Shown here one piece after another: positions 57,986-64,000 of a DNA stretch of 64,000 nt (its first letter is position 1; each line of letters starts with the position of its first letter). Under the pieces are notes generated by a model that made no database searches, was not told the DNA's origin, and saw only the letters and a program-made list of their open reading frames with translations. The position numbers were made by a program, and so were the translations under genes. The DNA lies in assembly GCA_023374045.1 (NCBI GenBank), contig CM041780.1:170992085-171056084 (forward strand). Direction: 5' to 3'. The stretch comes from Limonium bicolor. Taxonomy: Eukaryota; Streptophyta; Magnoliopsida; Caryophyllales; Plumbaginaceae.

Positions 57986-59250
57986 ATGGAGTACCGTACT
58001 AGTAGCGTAATAGCTGCCTAGCAGGTGGATGTGAAACGATCTTGCGCTAGTAGCGTAATAGCTGCCTAGTGAAGGAAAAAACCGACGGGACCGCACTAGT
58101 AGCGTAATAGCTGCCTAGTGGGTTATGAAATTAACGATCTCGCACTAGTAGCGTAATAGCTGCCTAGTGGAGGAAAAAACGGTGGGACCGCACTAGTAGC
58201 GTAATAGCTGCCTGGTGGGTTATGAAATGAACGATCTCGCACTAGTAGCGTAATAGCTGCCTAGTGGAGGAAAAACCGACGGGACCGCACTAGTACGTAA
58301 TAGCTACCTAGTGGGTTATGAAATGAACGATCTCGCACTAGTAGCGTAATAGCTGCCTAGTGGAGGAAAAAACGGCGGGACCGCACTAGTAACGTAATAG
58401 CTGCCTAGTGGGTTATGAAATGAACGATCTCGCACTAGTAGCGTAATAGCTGCCTAGGGAGGAAAAACGGCGGGACCACACTAGTAGCGTAATAGCTGCC
58501 TAGCGGGTGTAAAATGAAAGGCGACCGTACTAGTAGCGCAATAGCTGTCTAGCAGGTGTAAAATGAAATGTGACCGCACTAGTAGCGCAATAGCTGCCTA
58601 GCGGGTGTAAAACGAAAGGCGACCGTACTAGTAGCGCAATAGCTGTCTAGCAGGTGTAAAAATGAAAATTCGACCGCACTAGTAGCGCAATAGCTGTCTA
58701 GCGGGTGTAAAATGAAATGCGACCGCACTAGTAGCGCAATAGCTGCCTAGCGGGTAAAACGAAAGGCGACCGTACTAGTAGCGCAATAGCTGTCTAGCAG
58801 GTGTAAAATGAAAATTCGACCGCACTAGTAGCGCAATAGCTGTCTAGCGGGTGTAAAATGAAATGCGACCGCACTAGTAGCGCAATAGCTGCCTAGGGTG
58901 TAAACGAAAGGCGACCGTACTAGTAGCGCAATAGCTGTCTAGCAGGTGTAAAAATGAAAATTCGACCGCACTAGTAGCGCAATAGCTGTCTAGCGGGTGT
59001 AAAATGAAATGCGACCACACTAGTAGCGCAATAGCTGCCTAGCGGGTGTAAAACGAAAGGCGACCGTACTAGTAGCGCAATAGCTGCCTAGCGGGTGTAA
59101 AACGAAAGGCGACCGTACTAGTAGCGCAATAGCTGTCTAGCAGGTGTAAAACAAAAAATTTGACCGCACTAGTAGCGCAATAGCGGTCTAGCGGGTGTAA
59201 AATGAAATGCGACCGCACTAGTAGCGCAATAGCTGCCTAGCGGGTGTGAA
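57985..59250. repeat. Tandem array with CTAGTAGCG(T/C)AATAGCTG core, two subfamilies
   Basis: More than 20 monomers. The left part (to about 58500) has core GCGTAATAG and alternates two linkers, GGTTATGAAATGAACGATCT and GGAGGAAAAAACGGCGGGAC, as a dimer. The right part has core GCGCAATAG with GTGTAAAA-type linkers like 1-356. The switch between subfamilies is sharp. Confidence 0.9.
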
Positions 59251-59369
59251 GATGCGTCAGATAGTGAGCAAATTTTGTGGGTATATGCAGATGATATGTG
59301 ATGTGAGGTGATTAACCAATGTATTAATTGAATTAAACTCCCTGTTTGTGGATGTAGGTTCTTGTGTGA

Positions 59370-60190
59370 GCAGATGGCTCTATAGTAACATCAAAACCTC
59401 GGGATGGCTCCGGTATGGCTCCGGCATGGCTTCAAGGATCTGAGATGGCTCCAGTATGCACTGATGGCTTTGGTAGGCACTGATGGCTCCGGTGTGACCA
59501 ATGGTCTCGGGGCGGTTGGTGGGTTTGACATGGTTGGTGATTTTGTGGCAATTTATGGGTTTTGATTTGCCTTGAGATTTATTTCAAGGTGGTTTGATGG
59601 CTCCGATGATGGATTTATTGTTGTTTGACGGGATTTGTTATGGACTTTGTAGTGAGTGAATGGTTTTTCATGGGTGAACGATGAAACACAATTGCATGAC
59701 TTGTTGGGAGTTCCCATCATGGTTCCAGGATTTCCATGGATGGCTCTGGGATGATCTTGTGCTGAATGAGCATGATGATGCTTTGGTTGGTTCACTTTAA
59801 TGACACCAAGGGAAAAAGGGAAGTTTTCACCTTTGATGTGGTCGCACCCTGGACGGGCTGCCTACGTACTCAATTCTAGATTGAGATCAGACTATACGTA
59901 GTTCGATACTATGTGAGCAAGGTCTTGGTGACGAAATGGCTCCGACAGGGATTTGAAGTGGCTTCTGTATTGTTCTCGAACTGTTGGGATGGCTCCCGTG
60001 TAGCTCTGGAGATGGTTTCAATATTTGAGGATGGCTCCTATATGGCTCCAGCTTGGCTTTGGGAGTGATGTCGATGAGGCTCAAGCATGACACTGGATGG
60101 CTCCGGGGTGGCTTCCGCATGGCTCTCGAAGGGCTCTTGTATGATTTCGATATGGCTTCAGGATGGCTCCAGGTTTGACTTCTTTTTATC
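59370..60190. repeat. Degenerate GATGGCTCC repeats
   Basis: Equivalent of 480-1215 in the second element. Confidence 0.65.
59839..59901 (-). other. Conserved hairpin motif, copy 8
   Basis: Internal-region copy with inner stem CTCAAT-tctag-ATTGAG. The loop differs from copy 1 while both arms are kept. Confidence 0.75.
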
Positions 60191-63100
60191 GGGAGTTGTG
60201 CTTCAATAATTGTAACTGTAGTCGACTTTCAGCGAGACTAGGCAAAGTCCTTGCCAGTCGGATGAGGCAGATGGGTTTATGATGCATACATACATTAAAT
60301 GTTAGTTACGATGCAAGATGCATATGCGGTTTTGGAGGGAGAGTATGGTCCTATCTCTATTAATATGAGGTTTACGAATATAAGACATCTTTAGTTCGAT
60401 CTTGAGTGATTGTTGAACTGGAATGCGTGAATCACTTTCCTCTCATGGAGGGATGTGGGTCAATCTCTCGTGAGTATGGCCGTGTGTGCTAATGTCGTGA
60501 TGATACTCTTGACACTCAGAGCAGTATTTTCCTGAGAATTTCTTTTCGAGGTTATGAAATTTCCGTTCCTCACAATTCTTCACCTGCAATGGGGTAGGCT
60601 GATTATGATTTGGTAGTTTAATCGGAGAGTCACTCGCACTCTAAAGACCTTGTGAAATTAGGTCACACTCATTCGCTCACGGTCCTCTTTGGTATGATGG
60701 GACATGTTGATAACAAGTACGAAGCTTATGATTCATGTTTCAGATCCGGTACTTTCAGTTAACACTCATTAACTTATGAGTCTAAGGTCTTTATTGGGTT
60801 GTAACGGGGCTGAGGGGTATGATGTATGTCACACGGGACTGTGGGATTTATTTGGGAATTGTGGAGCTTTGTGCAATAGAGTACGTGTTTCGCCTTTGCC
60901 ATGGGTGGAATGATTGGACGGGTTTTGATAACCTTTTATTGGTTTCTACGGGACATCATTGGTCCTTCTGATTTGGATTTCTCCTTCTTGCCTCTTCTAG
61001 TGTTCGATTTGAACTTTCTTCTCATTTTGTTTTTTGAAATTGCATTTGGCTCATCAACTTTCTCAAGCGTTCTCTGCTTTGTATTTTGGCTTTCAGCTTT
61101 GGAGTTGCATTGACTCATCGATCTTCTTGAACATTTTCGGTGTTCTTTTTTGGTGTTTGGCTTTGGAGTTGCATTGACTCACTGATTTCTTCAAGCATTT
61201 CATTTGTTGTTTTTGTGAAGATGGTGGGGGAGAGACCATGGCTCTGGCTCCTTCGAGATCCTCTATTGCAAGGGTGAGTAAATATGTGTATGTGAGTTGG
61301 CATATTGTGGAGTTCACAGAAAAAGGTTTATCGTGAAAGGCTCAGCGGGGCTCACTAAGGGATTATGTACAGGGCAGTCAAAGCCTTTTGGGTTTTGTGG
61401 AGATTTTGATTCCTAAGTGCCTCGTCATTCTCATTAGCCAATGATTGTTTTCTTACTATTCTCAGATCTTTGCATGAATCATAGTTCGTATCCTGTATAT
61501 CGACATTGATCTCACTATGTATTGTGCCTCTCCATGTGATGAAGGAATGCACATGTCACTCATGGTTTTACCTCTATGGACTCGCTCTATCTTCCCTCAT
61601 CGCTTAGTGGATGGTCCAATACTCTCATTTGAAATTCAAGAGAAAATACTGCTCTTCGCACACTACTCACTTGGTTTGTGGTGCTGATTTTGATTTGACC
61701 CTTGTGTTCCTTGACGGGTCGAGAGTTTAGCGGTTCACACACTCTATTCAAACAATTAATCAAGATGTTTTCCAAAGACGACGTTTCGATACGGGAGTAT
61801 GCAAATGCAACTATCTATAGTGCAATATATTGTGTGGTAATATGGAATTACTACGCATAGGATGCATGAGATTATGAAAATGATGATGGAAACGGTTGAC
61901 TTTTGAACTTTGATTGAATGTTTTTTTTATGCAATGCATGAGCGGTAAGACTACACCTAGTCTCGCTTGAGTCGATTCCAGTTGATGACCCATGAAGCTC
62001 ATCCCGTCAATGTCGGCCTGAAGATGGTCTAAATGTTGGGCACGATGTGAGAGAAACTGTTTCAAAATGGTATTCGGATGATGATTAGCTCCTGGGGCTT
62101 TGGAATTTTAGGGAGTGACCACTCCCGCATGGTGGTCCCGCGATATGACAGTGACTGTATTTTTGAAGGTATGATTTTTTTTTTGGGATTTTTGGATGTA
62201 CAATGTTTTGGATTTTCGGATGTACGGTTTTTTTTTTTTGGGGATTTGCTTTTTTGTTGTTGTTGGTCTCTATGTACATGGTATGCCGAATGGGAAGATG
62301 CTTGAATCCCTGGTATTTCTTGCTATCGCTTTGAGGGTCACGCTTTCACTCGTGGGTAAACGTGGTTAATCACCAGTAAACACAGTCATTATGACAGAAA
62401 AAAGAATATGACAAATGTGAATGTTAGCATGCTTTGAAAAATGGGATGAATGCTTGTGTGTGATGTGCTGGGAATGCAACACGTGATTAGGCAATTTTCC
62501 TGAGATGGGTGTGATTCATGCATGATTAATGAATATGAATTGACCGAAGATGGGAAGAGGCAATTCGTATGTGCTACAAGAAATCAAGTTTTAGAAAAAC
62601 AGTTTTGAAAATACGTGTTTTCGAAGTGGTGGATTTTCTCAATAGGAACTTTGACGCTTGGTCATTCGCAAATAAAATAGGGAGTGGGGAACCCTATACA
62701 CATTGATCTAAATAAGTTTAGAGGGAATGAACCTATACATGCAGTTTATTTAGAAATGGACAAGAGAGAAAAGAATCATAGCGAAAAACCTATACATCAA
62801 TTCTAAAAGGTCATTAAAGGGGGAATTAGAGATAAACTTCTTCTGAACTCTTTTACTTGATCTTCGAGCTTCTGACTGACTGCTTGTTCGTGTGCGGGCT
62901 CTTGATTGGTCGTTCGCTCATCTTCGGGTTCGGGCAGCAAGGTGACACTATGATCAAGAGAAACTGGTTGGTGATCTTTTGACCCTCAGCAGCTTCAGAC
63001 TCGAACGGTGGTTGCTGGTCTTCATGTTGCTCGACTCAAGTTGGTGCTCCTCTGATTTTCGGTTCGAACTGTTGTTGTCGATCTTCATGCGCTCCATCTG

Positions 63101-64000
63101 CTCCGACGAGGAAAACGAGGGGCGTTTTTTGAGAAAGGAAAGGTGAATGATCGAGCATAAAATCTTTGTGAAAATCCACCACTTTTGTGAAAACACGAAA
63201 TGACTAGTACGCTCCACGGTAATAACCGCTGCTCTTGAAGGTGGGTTGAACTTCAAAAATAGCGGGTCACAACATGGGGACTAAATCATTTATTTTGAAA
63301 TACATTTAAGAAAACCGACTTTGAAAACTGTTTTTGGAACTATTTTAAAATAAAATCCGTGAAAAATGTTGTTTGAAATTCGTTTGTAACAAGTAGGGTT
63401 TTGAAATCTGTTTTTGAAAATAGTCTTTGAAATAGCATTTGTGAGAAGTGATGTTTGAAAATCATTTATAAACAGTAGATTTTTGAAATCCGTTTTTGCA
63501 AACTGTTTGACAAAGTTTGTTTTTGGAAGAGTTTGATTGAAACCGTTTTGAAATCTGTTTTGGAAATAACAGTTTTGAAAATCATTATTTTTTTGAAATC
63601 ATTCGAGGACGACTTTGAAGATATTTCATTAGAGTGTTCGACATGATTCATTTTCTGTTTTTTGCTAATTTACAACGTGATCACACATAGATGTAAGTGC
63701 AAAGTAAAAATCGTGGCTGATTTTATGTGGAGCTGAGTGTGAATGATTGGGATAATCACCTTCCAGGTCTATCAATGCTTCTATAACACCGGGGGAACCA
63801 TCGTCCCTTCACTGTTCATCTCTCGGGATTTATCTCTATTACGCCCTGTGGGGCACGTCATCGAGAAAGACCGGAGTGCTTAAGTTCGAAAGGTCAGGAT
63901 ACCCGAAGTGATACAGTCACATGAGCCTCGGCCGGTGATTATCACAACATGCTCACTTTTCGGAAAACTTGGGGAAGTACTGCATGGGGTCAGGTCTCCC

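Larger units (their letters stand above)
57573..64000 (-). mobile_element. Internal region of the second Ogre-like element
   Basis: Runs from the polypurine tract to the window edge; by alignment with 1-5926 it should reach its primer site about 0.8 kb further on. Order: three diverged GACGAGCCT monomers, a CTAGTAGCG array, GATGGCTCC repeats, hairpin copy 8, then the same non-coding blocks as 1210-5100. No coding homology was seen. The whole element would be about 18 kb with two LTRs. Confidence 0.75.

Overview
The window looks like repeat-dense intergenic DNA from a large seed-plant nuclear genome, probably a dicot, although the species cannot be read from it. I found no intact low-copy host gene, rRNA gene or tRNA gene. 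Nearly every base I can explain belongs to a transposable element: a Tat/Ogre-like LTR family with very long LTRs, a coding Tat-type element, a CACTA transposon, two LINEs, an Athila-like non-autonomous element, a Ty1/copia remnant and Tekay/Del-like Ty3/gypsy elements.

Layout. 1-16360 is an Ogre-like non-autonomous element on the minus strand, arranged internal region / LTR (5927-12566) / internal region, with tandem arrays and no coding capacity. 16361-16860 is a 500-N gap. 16861-22595 is the 3' part of a plus-strand Tat-type retrotransposon: integrase C-terminus, a 42-bp array, a spliced antisense gene and a probable 3' LTR. 22596-23870 is a CACTA end: a foldback plus four spliced exons of a Ulp1-like protease. 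24090-24865 is a minus-strand LINE ORF1 piece lying head-to-head with a plus-strand LINE (about 24865-36814). The plus LINE is split by an Athila-like element (26560-32530) that has both LTRs, a tRNA-Asp type primer site and a decayed acidic ORF. 37140-37756 is the 3' end of a minus-strand copia element, followed by a Tekay-like LTR piece (37748-39421).

39422-52035 is the most interesting element. It is a Tekay-like Ty3/gypsy retrotransposon with LTRs of about 4.8 kb. Between gag and protease it carries a captured fragment of a plant ALKBH1-type Fe(II)/2-oxoglutarate dioxygenase. Its gag becomes one continuous 418-codon frame if two short GT-AG introns (92 and 88 bp) are removed. Removing a third GT-AG segment (45822-46810), which holds the whole AlkB fragment, joins gag in frame to protease. 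RNase H and integrase are deleted.

52036-64000 is a second copy of the Ogre-like element: a complete 5.5-kb LTR and about 6.4 kb of internal region. Comparing its copies shows a short hairpin motif repeated eight times with compensatory base changes, and a nested palindrome that brackets the LTR/polypurine-tract boundary.

The insertions are nested. The Athila-like element is inside the plus LINE, and the Ogre-like LTR cuts the Tekay 3' LTR, which itself lies beyond a Tekay piece abutting the copia remnant. Most coding parts carry frameshifts, so autonomous activity is unlikely for anything wholly inside the window.
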